DNA from: an uncultured Cocleimonas sp.
Lineage (GTDB): Bacteria; Pseudomonadota; Gammaproteobacteria; Thiotrichales; Thiotrichaceae
Assembly (NCBI GenBank): GCA_937974135.1
Contig: CALJIH010000166.1
Location: forward strand, 1 to 30,973
Length of the DNA: 30,973 nucleotides
Reading direction: 5' to 3'
In this document: piece by piece, positions 1 to 7,578 of the stretch
How the letters are laid out: every line of letters starts with the position of its first letter
Numbering within the stretch: position 1 is the stretch's first letter
Notes under the pieces: generated by a model
The model's input: the letters and a program-made list of their open reading frames with translations, nothing else
Told to the model about the DNA's origin: nothing
The model's database searches: none
Program-made: the position numbers and the translations under genes

Positions 1-204
1 AAAATGTATGGTGCGTTGGAGCCGGGTGATTTAGAAGAAGCATTAACCGCTGCAGCAGCAATTGGCGATGATCGATTGCAGAAACAAGCGCAAGGTTTTG
101 CGATTCCACATACATTTACCCACGGTAGTTCTAAGCAGCGCGTAGAGTGGTTTGCACGAGGTGTTAGAAACGGACGTATTCAAGACTGTCAAACATTTAG
201 ATAA
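1..204 (+). CDS. ypfJ: YpfJ-family neutral zinc metallopeptidase, C-terminal fragment
   Basis: Only the last 67 or so codons are in the window; the reading frame runs in from the left edge. The tail contains the run AIGDDRLQKQAQG followed by FTHGSSKQRVEWF, which I recognise as the conserved C-terminus of the YpfJ family of predicted neutral zinc metallopeptidases. The metal-binding HExxH part lies upstream and is not visible, so activity cannot be judged. The family is usually membrane-anchored by an N-terminal helix, also outside the window. A perfect 11-bp hairpin and a copy of the dispersed 31-bp repeat follow the stop codon. Confidence 0.85.
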   Translation, partial: KMYGALEPGDLEEALTAAAAIGDDRLQKQAQGFAIPHTFTHGSSKQRVEWFARGVRNGRIQDCQTFR

Positions 205-212
205 AAGTGTGG

Positions 213-249
213 CTCCGTAATTTTTATAGGGAAGCTGTAAATTACGGAG
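213..249. repeat. 11-bp perfect inverted repeat after ypfJ (possible terminator or RNA hairpin)
   Basis: CTCCGTAATTT at 213-223 is exactly complementary to AAATTACGGAG at 239-249, with a 15-base loop. It begins 8 bases after the ypfJ stop. No T-run follows on either strand, so it is not a textbook intrinsic terminator. It may still end or protect the ypfJ transcript. Confidence 0.7.
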
Positions 250-261
250 TAGGAATATAAA

Positions 262-292
262 AAAAGACATCCCCCCACTTTTTGCTGGTTTT
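262..292 (+). repeat. Dispersed 31-bp element, copy 1
   Basis: The C-rich strand is on +. It fits AAAAGACA-C6-TACTTTT-N5-GTTTT with two changes in the centre: T in the first C position, and C in place of the T after the C-run. It lies 57 bases after the ypfJ stop and 156 bases before the phoH start. The rest of the 205-448 gap is AT-rich, and I see no gene in it. Confidence 0.85.
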
Positions 293-448
293 GATTATTC
301 ACGAGTATTAATAAAAGAAATTAATCATGGTTTTTTCTAAGGCTCATTTTTTTCTCAAAAAATAAGCTAATTTATTCTTCTATTTAAATTTCATGCTAAT
401 ATTAATTAAACACTATTTACTATCAAACAAAAGGAAGTACGACAACAT

Positions 449-1486
449 TTGAAAACCTCAAAAGCAGTTAAACCTGCAGGCGTCTCAAAGACCGCCACTG
501 ATTCTAATCGTCATTCAATAGCTCTACATCTCGAACCTGAAGATAACTTTCGTCTTACAAACTTATGTGGTCAATTTGATCAGCATCTACGTCAACTGGA
601 AAAACATTTTGATGTAGAAATAAGTAATCGTGGATTTCAATTTCAAATACTTGGTTTACCGTTGCCTGCGCAAAAAACGATCAATTTATTACAAGAACTC
701 TATGCTTTTACAGCCAGTGAACAATTAGCACCTGAAAAAATCCATTTGTTTTTACAGGAAAGTAACCATGAGTCTGTAGAGGTTGATAAGAAACGGGTTA
801 TTGATTCAACGGATGATGAAAGTGCTCCAGTTAGTATCCATACCCGTAAAGGACTAATTCGTGGTCGAGGCCCTAATCAAAACTATTATATTCGTGGTGT
901 ACAAACACATGATCTAACCTTCGGTATAGGTCCCGCTGGTACAGGTAAAACCTATCTAGCGGTAGCTTGTGCCGTCGAAGCGCTTGAGAGAGATGAAGTA
1001 AGACGGATTATTCTTGTTCGTCCTGCCGTAGAAGCTGGTGAAAAGCTCGGTTTTCTACCAGGTGATTTATCACAAAAAGTAGATCCCTATTTAAGGCCCA
1101 TGTATGACGCACTCTACGAAATGTTGGGTTTTGAAAAGGTCGACAAACTCATTGAAAAAAATATCATCGAAGTTGCACCTTTAGCCTATATGCGTGGTCG
1201 TACTTTGAATGATTCATTTATCATTATGGATGAAGCTCAAAATACCACGAAAGAGCAAATGAAAATGTTTTTAACGCGTCTTGGTTTTGGCTCCACAGCC
1301 GTTGTTACAGGTGATATAACTCAAATAGATTTGCCGAGTAATCAAACCTCTGGTTTGAAACATGTGATAAACATTTTGCAAGGTGTAAAAGATATTCGTT
1401 TTGCTTTTTTTGAATCTAAAGATGTCGTTAGGCATAACTTAGTGCAAAAAATTGTGGATTTATACGAGCGACATGAAACCAAGTAA
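449..1486 (+). CDS. phoH: PhoH-like ATPase (YbeZ)
   Basis: This is a 345-residue PhoH-family P-loop ATPase, close to the usual length. The Walker A motif GPAGTGKT is at residues 161-168 and the Walker B region IIMDEAQN at about 258-265. The N-terminal 150 residues form the family's extra domain. In E. coli the homologue YbeZ works with YbeY in RNA and ribosome maturation, and the same gene pair follows here. The start is TTG at 449: the frame is closed by a TAA at 407-409, contains no ATG or GTG before the conserved part, and has an AAGGAAG ribosome site at 431-437. The next gene, ybeY, starts 27 bases after the stop. Confidence 0.95.
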   Translation: MKTSKAVKPAGVSKTATDSNRHSIALHLEPEDNFRLTNLCGQFDQHLRQLEKHFDVEISNRGFQFQILGLPLPAQKTINLLQELYAFTASEQLAPEKIHLFLQESNHESVEVDKKRVIDSTDDESAPVSIHTRKGLIRGRGPNQNYYIRGVQTHDLTFGIGPAGTGKTYLAVACAVEALERDEVRRIILVRPAVEAGEKLGFLPGDLSQKVDPYLRPMYDALYEMLGFEKVDKLIEKNIIEVAPLAYMRGRTLNDSFIIMDEAQNTTKEQMKMFLTRLGFGSTAVVTGDITQIDLPSNQTSGLKHVINILQGVKDIRFAFFESKDVVRHNLVQKIVDLYERHETK

Positions 1487-1513
1487 TTCTTTGTTTTATT
1501 GTTGGTGATATGA

Positions 1514-2029
1514 ATGAAAAGTCGGGCGATTACAGTCGATGTTGAATTACAAAACCCCAATAATCTTGAATCAATACCAGAAATTTCAGAGATTAGATCT
1601 TGGTGTGAAGCAAGTATTCAAAAGGAATCAGCAGATCGACTTATTAATAATACCTTGTCCGTTTTGATTCGAATCGTTAATGATAAAGAAAGTGCTGATT
1701 TAAATCATAAATATCGTGATAAAGATGGTCCCACAAATGTACTTTCTTATCCGAATGACGTGCCAGAATTTATGCTCGATATACCCGAACTAAAAGAGCA
1801 AAGTAGTCATATCGGTGATCTTGTAATTTGTGAACCATTAGTCATTAATGAAGCATCTGACCAAAATAAATCAGTCATGGCACATTGGGCACATTTGATT
1901 GTGCACGGAGTATTGCATTTGCAAGGTTTTGATCACATCGAAGATATTGAAGCTTTAAAAATGGAATCATTAGAAATTAAAATATTGGAGCAACTAGGAT
2001 TTCCTAATCCTTATACACATTTAAGTTAA
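1514..2029 (+). CDS. ybeY: Endoribonuclease YbeY (16S rRNA maturation)
   Basis: This 171-residue protein carries the UPF0054 signature HGVLHLQGFDH at residues 131-141, whose three histidines bind the catalytic zinc. The upstream conserved block KYRDKDGPTNVLSYP is at about 66-80. YbeY is a single-strand endoribonuclease needed for 16S rRNA 3'-end maturation and late 70S ribosome quality control. An ATG at 1510 is in another frame; the one at 1514 gives the family N-terminus. The stop codon overlaps the corC start by one base (TAATG), which suggests translational coupling within phoH-ybeY-corC. Confidence 0.96.
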   Translation: MKSRAITVDVELQNPNNLESIPEISEIRSWCEASIQKESADRLINNTLSVLIRIVNDKESADLNHKYRDKDGPTNVLSYPNDVPEFMLDIPELKEQSSHIGDLVICEPLVINEASDQNKSVMAHWAHLIVHGVLHLQGFDHIEDIEALKMESLEIKILEQLGFPNPYTHLS

Positions 2030-2871
2030 TGAATACCTCAGATACCAATACTAAAAAACGTCCATGGTGGCAAAAATGGATAAGAAACACTATGGATACA
2101 AGTGTTTTAAATGACGAAGAGTTAATTAATGAGATTCGTCAATCTCAAAAAAACAATATCATTGGAACTGAATCGTTAAGCATGTTGGAAGGTGTGATGC
2201 AGGTTGATAAGCTGCAAGTTAGAGACATCATGATCCCACGCGCTAATATTCGATTTTTACAGATAAATGATAGTTTTCACGATATATTGAAAGTTGTGCT
2301 TGATGCTGCGCATTCTCGTTATCCTGTTTTTGATGATGATAAGGACGATGTAGAAGGGATACTTTTAGCTAAAGATCTATTGAAATATGTTGGAAATGAA
2401 GAGTCATTTGATATTGATGACATTATCCGTCACCCTTCTTTTGTGCCTGAGAGTCAGCAATTAAACACTTTATTAAGCCAATTTAGAAATAGCCGCAATC
2501 ATATGGCAATTGTTGTTGATGAATATTCTGGGACATCAGGACTAATTACTATCGAAGATGTATTAGAACAGATCGTTGGTGATATTGATGATGAGCACGA
2601 TGATGTTGATGAAAAATACAATATTCTTGCGCAAAGTGACGGACGTTATACAGTGCAAGCAAATACAGAGCTTGAAGAATTTAATGAGTATTTTTCATCA
2701 GATATGGCATCTAAAAATTACGATACAATTGGTGGCTTAGTATCACAAAAAGCTGGGAAAATTCCTAAGCAAGGTGAGGAGATCAAGTTGAAACCTTTTC
2801 TCTTTAAAGTATTGCGCAGTGATGGCAGAAGAATTCAATTACTAGAAGTAAATAAAATTGATGCACCTTAA
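2029..2871 (+). CDS. corC: CorC/YbeX-type CBS-domain protein
   Basis: This 280-residue protein has a basic N-terminus, then two CBS domains (roughly residues 70-190, including RDIMIPRANI and the DEYSGTSGLITIEDVLEQIVG block), then a CorC_HlyC C-terminal domain (about 205-275). No membrane helices are seen, so it is the soluble form. E. coli CorC was linked to magnesium and cobalt efflux, and its place beside ybeY and lnt is conserved. Its exact biochemical role is less certain than its family. The start shares a base with the ybeY stop. Confidence 0.93.
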   Translation: MNTSDTNTKKRPWWQKWIRNTMDTSVLNDEELINEIRQSQKNNIIGTESLSMLEGVMQVDKLQVRDIMIPRANIRFLQINDSFHDILKVVLDAAHSRYPVFDDDKDDVEGILLAKDLLKYVGNEESFDIDDIIRHPSFVPESQQLNTLLSQFRNSRNHMAIVVDEYSGTSGLITIEDVLEQIVGDIDDEHDDVDEKYNILAQSDGRYTVQANTELEEFNEYFSSDMASKNYDTIGGLVSQKAGKIPKQGEEIKLKPFLFKVLRSDGRRIQLLEVNKIDAP

Positions 2872-2916
2872 TATTAAAACTATTATTTAGCACTTGATAG
2901 AATTTATTTACAGCTA

Positions 2917-4512
2917 ATGGACTACGCGGCAAATATTCCTTCACGCCTTTCAAAATGGTTGTATTTAGCAACCTTTGTTGTAGGTGCATTAACAGTTTTA
3001 GCCTTTGCACCTTTCAATTTATACCCAATTGCATGGTTTGGACCGGCTTTTCTTTTTTATGCTTTAACTAAAGCTAAAACTAAAACACAGTATGTAAAAT
3101 TATCCTGGATTTATGGTTTAGGGTTATTTGGTGTCGGAGCCTCATGGCCCTTTTATAGTTTATATTTCTTTGCTAAAGCACATATATTGATCGCTGTTTT
3201 AGCTACCATTTTGTTTGTGGTGTTTGTTTCATTTTTTAGTACCGGTCTTTTTGGATTACTAGCTTCTTATTTTCGTCATAATTCCTTGTATTCACGTTTA
3301 CTGTTATTTTTCCCCGCTACATGGGTATTATCAGAATGGGTAAGAACGTGGTTTCTAACTGGCTTTCCATGGTTATATTTAGGTAATACACAGATAGATT
3401 CTTTGTTTGCAGCTGTGGCTCCAATCACTGGAGTACTAGGAGTAAGCTTTGTTTGTGCATTGCTTGCAGGAACATTGCTTAGTTTTTATTTTGGTAATTC
3501 TGTGCAGCGCGCGGTACAAATAAAAGCAGATCCGATTAATCAGATGGTAAGCAATAAAGCATTTGTAGAAGAGCGCTTTGGTGCTTCAGTTAGGGTCGTT
3601 GCGGCTTTTATTATTGTCGTTTTAGTTGGGGTGTCGTTTGTTTTATCACAAATAAACTGGACTGAGAAAAAGGGACAATCAATAACAGTTAGCGTATTAC
3701 AAGCCAACATTGCTCAACAAGAGAAGCTTCAGCCTGCGAATTTACTACCTACTATTAATTTATATAAAAAAATGACTCGGCAAAGCCAGAAAAGTGATCT
3801 GATTATTTGGCCTGAGACAGCATTATTTGATTCTTTTGATAGGCACATGAATTCTGTTGTTCTACCTCTTCAAAACTCTCTAAAAAATACTAATAAAGCA
3901 ATTTTAATGGGTGGTTTTTACCTCAATGAAAACCAAGGTGTTGAAAATAGCGTATTAGCGATTACTGCAGAAGGTCGTGATATTTATTCAAAACGCCATT
4001 TAGTTCCATTTGGTGAATACACACCTTTGTTAAAATACTTACGCTGGCTCGATAACTGGATACAACTGCCCTATGATAATGTCGCCAAAGGTATTAATAA
4101 TGGTAAGTTGATAATTAATGATTATTCCGCGCAAATGACTATATGCTATGAGGATGCGTTTGGTACAGAAATGATCACTGCATTGCCTGAGTCCGATTTA
4201 CTGATTAATGTGACGCATGATGGTTGGTTTACCGGTTCCTTAGAGCCCTATCAGCATATGCAAATTGCACGAATGCGTTCTTTAGAGATGGGGCGTTATA
4301 TGGTTCGTTCAACCACTAATGGTCCATCTGGGATTATTGATGATAAAGGTAAAGTGATAGCAACCGCACCTATTTACACAAAAAATATCATTACCGGAAA
4401 AGTCGAACTCATGCAAGGAACTACACCTTATGTGCGCTGGGGTAATTGGTTAATTGTTATAGTAATGTGTTTGATTTTACTATTAGGTCTTATGTTTAAG
4501 AGAAAGGATTAG
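2917..4512 (+). CDS. lnt: Apolipoprotein N-acyltransferase
   Basis: This 531-residue inner-membrane enzyme transfers the third acyl chain onto the N-terminal cysteine of lipoproteins. About six hydrophobic segments span residues 15-245, followed by a periplasmic nitrilase-fold domain. The catalytic triad is visible: Glu300 in WPET, Lys359 in SKRHLVPFGEY and Cys410 in MTICYEDAFG. A final membrane segment lies near 509-525. The gene follows corC by 45 bases, as in E. coli. The ribosome site before the ATG is weak. The window also encodes an Lnt substrate, the lipoprotein MlaA. Confidence 0.97.
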   Translation: MDYAANIPSRLSKWLYLATFVVGALTVLAFAPFNLYPIAWFGPAFLFYALTKAKTKTQYVKLSWIYGLGLFGVGASWPFYSLYFFAKAHILIAVLATILFVVFVSFFSTGLFGLLASYFRHNSLYSRLLLFFPATWVLSEWVRTWFLTGFPWLYLGNTQIDSLFAAVAPITGVLGVSFVCALLAGTLLSFYFGNSVQRAVQIKADPINQMVSNKAFVEERFGASVRVVAAFIIVVLVGVSFVLSQINWTEKKGQSITVSVLQANIAQQEKLQPANLLPTINLYKKMTRQSQKSDLIIWPETALFDSFDRHMNSVVLPLQNSLKNTNKAILMGGFYLNENQGVENSVLAITAEGRDIYSKRHLVPFGEYTPLLKYLRWLDNWIQLPYDNVAKGINNGKLIINDYSAQMTICYEDAFGTEMITALPESDLLINVTHDGWFTGSLEPYQHMQIARMRSLEMGRYMVRSTTNGPSGIIDDKGKVIATAPIYTKNIITGKVELMQGTTPYVRWGNWLIVIVMCLILLLGLMFKRKD

Positions 4513-4514
4513 GG

Positions 4515-5264
4515 ATGGAATCAATAACCACAATAACGAATTACATTAACGATGTATTGGATAGTAAGCGTTTTGATGATTACGCACCCAATGGCCTCCA
4601 AGTCCAAGGTAAATCAGAGATAAAAAAAATAGTATCTGGCGTTTCCGCAACACAAGCACTTATCGAAGCCGCAATTGAACGAGAAGCGGATGCAATTTTG
4701 GTCCATCACGGTTGGTTTTGGGATAAGGAAGATCCAAGAATCATCGGCATGAAATATCAACGTTTAAAATTGTTAATGGATAATAATATCAATTTACTTG
4801 GATATCATTTGCCGCTAGATGCTCATCCAGAATTTGGCAACAATGCACAATTAGCAAAACGCTTAGATATACAAATAGAAGATGTCATGGATAAACAAGG
4901 TGTCGGTAATTATGGCCGATTAAGTGAATACATTAGCCTTGAGAAATTTGGTGAGCGAATAGAAAAATCACTATCTCGAAAACCAACTTTAATTAGTGGT
5001 GGTGATCATGCTATTCGAAAAGTTGCATGGTGTACAGGTGGTGCTCAAAACTGGATTCATCAGGCTGCTGAAGCAGGAGTTGATGCATACATCAGCGGTG
5101 AAATATCAGAGCATACCACTCATGTAGCAAGGGAAATGGGTTTACATTATATTGCTGCTGGTCATCACGCTACTGAGCGTTATGGAGCGCAGGCATTAGG
5201 TGAGCATGTTACTGCTAAGTTTGGTTTATTGCATGAATTTGTGGATATTGATAATCCAGCATAG
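4515..5264 (+). CDS. NIF3-like dinuclear metal-centre protein (YbgI family)
   Basis: This 249-residue protein belongs to the NIF3/YbgI family, which forms hexameric toroids with a two-metal site and was once annotated as GTP cyclohydrolase I type 2. Metal-binding blocks are visible as LVHHGWFWD near residue 62, YHLPLDAHPEFGNN near 97, and GEISEHTTH plus AAGHHATERYG in the C-terminal third. The biological substrate is not established. It starts 2 bases after the lnt stop, and its ribosome site AAAGG (4503-4507) lies inside the end of lnt, so the two are almost certainly co-transcribed. It converges on the gene at 5292-5801. Confidence 0.92.
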   Translation: MESITTITNYINDVLDSKRFDDYAPNGLQVQGKSEIKKIVSGVSATQALIEAAIEREADAILVHHGWFWDKEDPRIIGMKYQRLKLLMDNNINLLGYHLPLDAHPEFGNNAQLAKRLDIQIEDVMDKQGVGNYGRLSEYISLEKFGERIEKSLSRKPTLISGGDHAIRKVAWCTGGAQNWIHQAAEAGVDAYISGEISEHTTHVAREMGLHYIAAGHHATERYGAQALGEHVTAKFGLLHEFVDIDNPA

Positions 5265-5291
5265 CTTTATTTGTGAGAACTTTTAGCAAGT

Positions 5292-5801
5292 TTATTGCGT
5301 AGTTACAACAACTGTCACAATATCCTGGAAAACTCCTGCAGGAATAGCATTATCAAAACCAATGATAGTTAGATTGTTTAAAATGAAATCAATATCTGTT
5401 GGAGCTGTAGTACAGGGTGTGGTTAAAATTGGGTTACTACTGGAATTAAAGGACTGCCCTTGATAGTTAATTGTATAATCACCGCCAGTGGTCGGAATAA
5501 TCGTATGTTGTAATTCAAAATTATTTTGAGTTGAAAATTCAAGATCACAATCACCACCAACATTTGACTCTAACCCCATAGTCCCTAAGTTTACAGTCAG
5601 TGGGAAAATAAAATTAACCAAATCATCATTATCGTAAAAACGAGAAGCACCAGGTGCAGTACCAGTAAAATTTACATACGGCGTATAAGTATGAGAAAGT
5701 TCAATAACTGTCTCATCTGTTGCAGCTGAAATTGAGGCTGAAATAAATGCTGCAGAAAGATATATAAATGCTTTCGGGGTAGGGGTTTTTAGTTTTATCA
5801 T
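5292..5801 (-). CDS. Secreted protein of unknown function
   Basis: I do not recognise this gene. The 169-residue reading from the ATG at 5801 has a clean Sec signal peptide: basic start MIKLK, a hydrophobic stretch FIYLSAAFISASIS, and probable cleavage after an Ala near residue 24. The frame stays open 30 codons further upstream, but those codons would put the signal peptide internally. The mature part is rich in Thr, Asn and Asp, contains two Cys (in GGDCDLEF and TTPCTTAP) that could form a disulfide, and ends in an alternating hydrophobic strand, DIVTVVVTTQ. This would suit a beta-sandwich, such as fimbrial-subunit or coat-protein-U-like folds, but that is inference. It sits alone between convergent nif3-like and tandem maf genes. 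Confidence 0.7.
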   Translation of the reverse strand: MIKLKTPTPKAFIYLSAAFISASISAATDETVIELSHTYTPYVNFTGTAPGASRFYDNDDLVNFIFPLTVNLGTMGLESNVGGDCDLEFSTQNNFELQHTIIPTTGGDYTINYQGQSFNSSSNPILTTPCTTAPTDIDFILNNLTIIGFDNAIPAGVFQDIVTVVVTTQ

Positions 5802-5922
5802 TATCGTTATTAGTATTTTCTTTTGGTGGGTTGCCAAAATTCTATAGATCAAAATACAGTATTTTTGCTGAATACTAACTGAACATAGCATCCTTTTATC
5901 ATTATAGTTAAAAGTTTAAAGC

Positions 5923-5942
5923 TAAAAATCTACCGACGGTAG
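5923..5942 (-). terminator. Intrinsic terminator of maf
   Basis: On the minus strand, just after the maf stop, CTACC-GTC-GGTAG forms a 5-bp stem with a 3-base loop (5930-5942). It is followed by ATTTTT. Position and T-run fit a rho-independent terminator, though the stem is short. Confidence 0.6.
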
Positions 5943-5943
5943 C

Positions 5944-6534
5944 TTATGGACATCGAATTCCTTTTTGTCTCAGCATTTTAGACAATTTAATCAATGGCAA
6001 TCCAATTAGGGCAGTTGGATCTTCACCTTCTAAACGATCGAATAATGTAATTCCTAGGCCTTCAGATTTGAAGCTGCCCGCGCAAGAATATGGTTGTTCA
6101 GCCATTAGGTATGATTCAATTTCAGATATCTCTAATTCTCTAAAATAAACATGGAAAGGCACCAATTCAAGTTGATAATTATTTTCAGCACTATCGTAAA
6201 CGCATAAACCAGTTAAGAAACTAACTCTGTTGTTAGAGCTTTCAATTAGTTGTTTAACGGCATTTTCATGTGTATGAGGTTTTCCTCGTATTTCCCCATT
6301 CAATACTGAGCATTGATCTGATCCTATAATTAGAGCATCAGGATGACTTCTTGCCACCGCTTTTGCTTTCTCTAGTGATAAACGTAAGACATAATCCTGC
6401 GGAGATTCATTAATGATTGGAGTTTCGTCAATATCAGGAGAGTCTGTAACAAAATCTAAATTTAATCTTTGCAGTAATTCTTTGCGAAAGGGTGAAGTAG
6501 AACCTAAAACGATTTTCAATGGTGGCTTGGACAT
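5944..6534 (-). CDS. maf: Maf/YceF-type nucleotide pyrophosphatase
   Basis: This 196-residue protein is a Maf/HAM1-fold nucleoside triphosphate pyrophosphatase. The phosphate-binding N-terminus LGSTSPFRKELLQRL is at residues 11-25, DIDETP follows at about 35-40, and IIGSDQC and RGKPHTHENA are further on. YceF subfamily members prefer modified nucleotides such as m7GTP, and the gene order yceF/yceD-rpmF-plsX-fabH is that of E. coli; I infer the subfamily mainly from this. It is transcribed away from yceD across a 106-bp shared upstream region. Confidence 0.92.
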   Translation of the reverse strand: MSKPPLKIVLGSTSPFRKELLQRLNLDFVTDSPDIDETPIINESPQDYVLRLSLEKAKAVARSHPDALIIGSDQCSVLNGEIRGKPHTHENAVKQLIESSNNRVSFLTGLCVYDSAENNYQLELVPFHVYFRELEISEIESYLMAEQPYSCAGSFKSEGLGITLFDRLEGEDPTALIGLPLIKLSKMLRQKGIRCP

Positions 6535-6601
6535 ATTTGTTTGTATCTGTTTAATTTCCGATGAAATTGTATAAAAAAGTAGGCTAAGTGTTTAATAATG
6601 C

Positions 6602-6631
6602 TTTACACAAGGGGGGTAAGGTTCTTATAAT
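6602..6631 (+). promoter_or_regulatory. Sigma-70 promoter of yceD-rpmF(-plsX-fabH)
   Basis: TTTACA at 6602-6607 and TATAAT at 6626-6631 are separated by 18 bases. A start site about seven bases after the -10 would fall near 6638, only about 3 bases before the yceD ATG at 6641. A G6 run lies in the spacer at 6611-6616. Confidence 0.65.
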
Positions 6632-6640
6632 TCCGCTCTT

Positions 6641-7189
6641 ATGTCGAGTAACAGTACTATTCAACGTTTACCCGTTGAGGTAGACCCTTTTAAGTTAGTT
6701 GAACAAGGTCGTTTATTTACTGGAAGAATACCTCAGCAAGATTTTTCTCGTTTGCAGGAATTATTATATTCTAACAATGAAAACGAGAATAACAAACTCA
6801 TAGAAATTGATTTAGAGTTTACTCGAACTGATACTGGTTTACCTGTAATTAGAGGCCAGATTAAAGCTGAATTACAAATGGTTTGTAATCGATGTTTAGA
6901 ATCGACTGATCTAAATATTGATACTCCACTAGAAGTTGTTCTAGTCAGCAGTGATGAACAAGCAGAAAGATTACAAGAAGGTTTTGATATCTGGCTGGTT
7001 GAAGATCAAAAATTATTTTTACAAGATTTTATCGAAGATGAAATTTTGTTAGCAATGCCGATTGTGATTTCACATGAAGATTGCGAACCAGCCAAAGCGT
7101 TAATTGAAGCTTTACCTGGTGATGAAGATTTAGAAGGTCAGCAAAAAGAAAATCCTTTTGCTGCTTTAAAAGATTTAAAACTTAATTAA
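6641..7189 (+). CDS. yceD: YceD/DUF177 23S rRNA accumulation protein
   Basis: This 182-residue DUF177 protein contains CNRCLE at about residues 87-92 and a later Cys in SHEDCEP, matching the family's cysteine pattern. YceD is needed for normal 23S rRNA levels, and its gene almost always precedes rpmF, as here. The start at 6641 puts LPVEVDPF near residue 10, as in known members. No Shine-Dalgarno sequence precedes the ATG, and the predicted transcription start is nearly at the ATG, so a leaderless message is likely. The C-terminus is acidic and then ends in lysines. Confidence 0.92.
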   Translation: MSSNSTIQRLPVEVDPFKLVEQGRLFTGRIPQQDFSRLQELLYSNNENENNKLIEIDLEFTRTDTGLPVIRGQIKAELQMVCNRCLESTDLNIDTPLEVVLVSSDEQAERLQEGFDIWLVEDQKLFLQDFIEDEILLAMPIVISHEDCEPAKALIEALPGDEDLEGQQKENPFAALKDLKLN

Positions 7190-7249
7190 GAAACTAGTCG
7201 AGTTAACTCACTTCATAGTGATTGAAACTCTACGTATTGGAGAAATCCC

Positions 7250-7450
7250 ATGGCAGTACAAAAAAGTAAAGTAACGCGTTCTAGAAGAGGTCAGCGTCGC
7301 TCACATGATTCTTTAACGAATCCTACTCTTTCAGTTGATCCAGTATCAGGTGAAACGCATCTACGTCATCATATGACTCCAGATGGTTTTTACCGCGGTC
7401 GTCAGGTAATCGCCTCTGCTGTTGAAGTTGAGGACGACGAAGACGAATAA
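7250..7450 (+). CDS. rpmF: 50S ribosomal protein L32
   Basis: This 66-residue bL32 begins MAVQKSKVTRSRRGQRRSHD and has HLRHHMTPDGFYRGRQV in the middle. It is the zinc-free form, lacking the CxxC pairs of the other type. A GGAGAAATCCC site precedes the ATG. The protein is about nine residues longer than E. coli L32 because of an acidic tail, EVEDDEDE, which is unusual for a basic ribosomal protein. It lies 60 bases after yceD and is followed by a hairpin terminator. Confidence 0.97.
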   Translation: MAVQKSKVTRSRRGQRRSHDSLTNPTLSVDPVSGETHLRHHMTPDGFYRGRQVIASAVEVEDDEDE

Positions 7451-7480
7451 ACGAACGTTAGCTCGTTAAATAATCTCACT

Positions 7481-7509
7481 AAATCGCGGACTCTGTTTCG
7501 CGATTTTTC
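7481..7509 (+). terminator. Intrinsic terminator after rpmF
   Basis: AAATCGCG (7481-7488) pairs with CGCGATTT (7499-7506) around a 10-base loop, and the stem runs into a T-run at 7504-7508. It would end part of the yceD-rpmF transcript before plsX. A weaker AACGA/TCGTT inverted repeat lies just upstream. Confidence 0.75.
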
Positions 7510-7560
7510 GTATCTGTAATATGATCATGCGCGAATAAGTTCTATGACTGATTTTTTTAA

Positions 7561-7566
7561 TATAAT
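7561..7566 (+). promoter_or_regulatory. Candidate -10 box just before plsX
   Basis: A perfect TATAAT lies 12 bases before the plsX ATG, after the rpmF terminator. No convincing -35 box is seen at the right distance (AGTTCT at 7538-7543). If used, the leader would be about 5 bases with no ribosome site. Confidence 0.35.
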
Positions 7567-7578
7567 GGTTAACGGTTA

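Noticed and set aside
5292..5891. Longer 199-residue start for the secreted protein
   Set aside because: It would bury the signal peptide 30 residues from the N-terminus.
6602..6625. G6 run at 6611-6616 as a ninth repeat copy
   Set aside because: The flanks (TTTACACAA before, TAAGGTTC after) do not fit the AAAAG and CTTTT arms.
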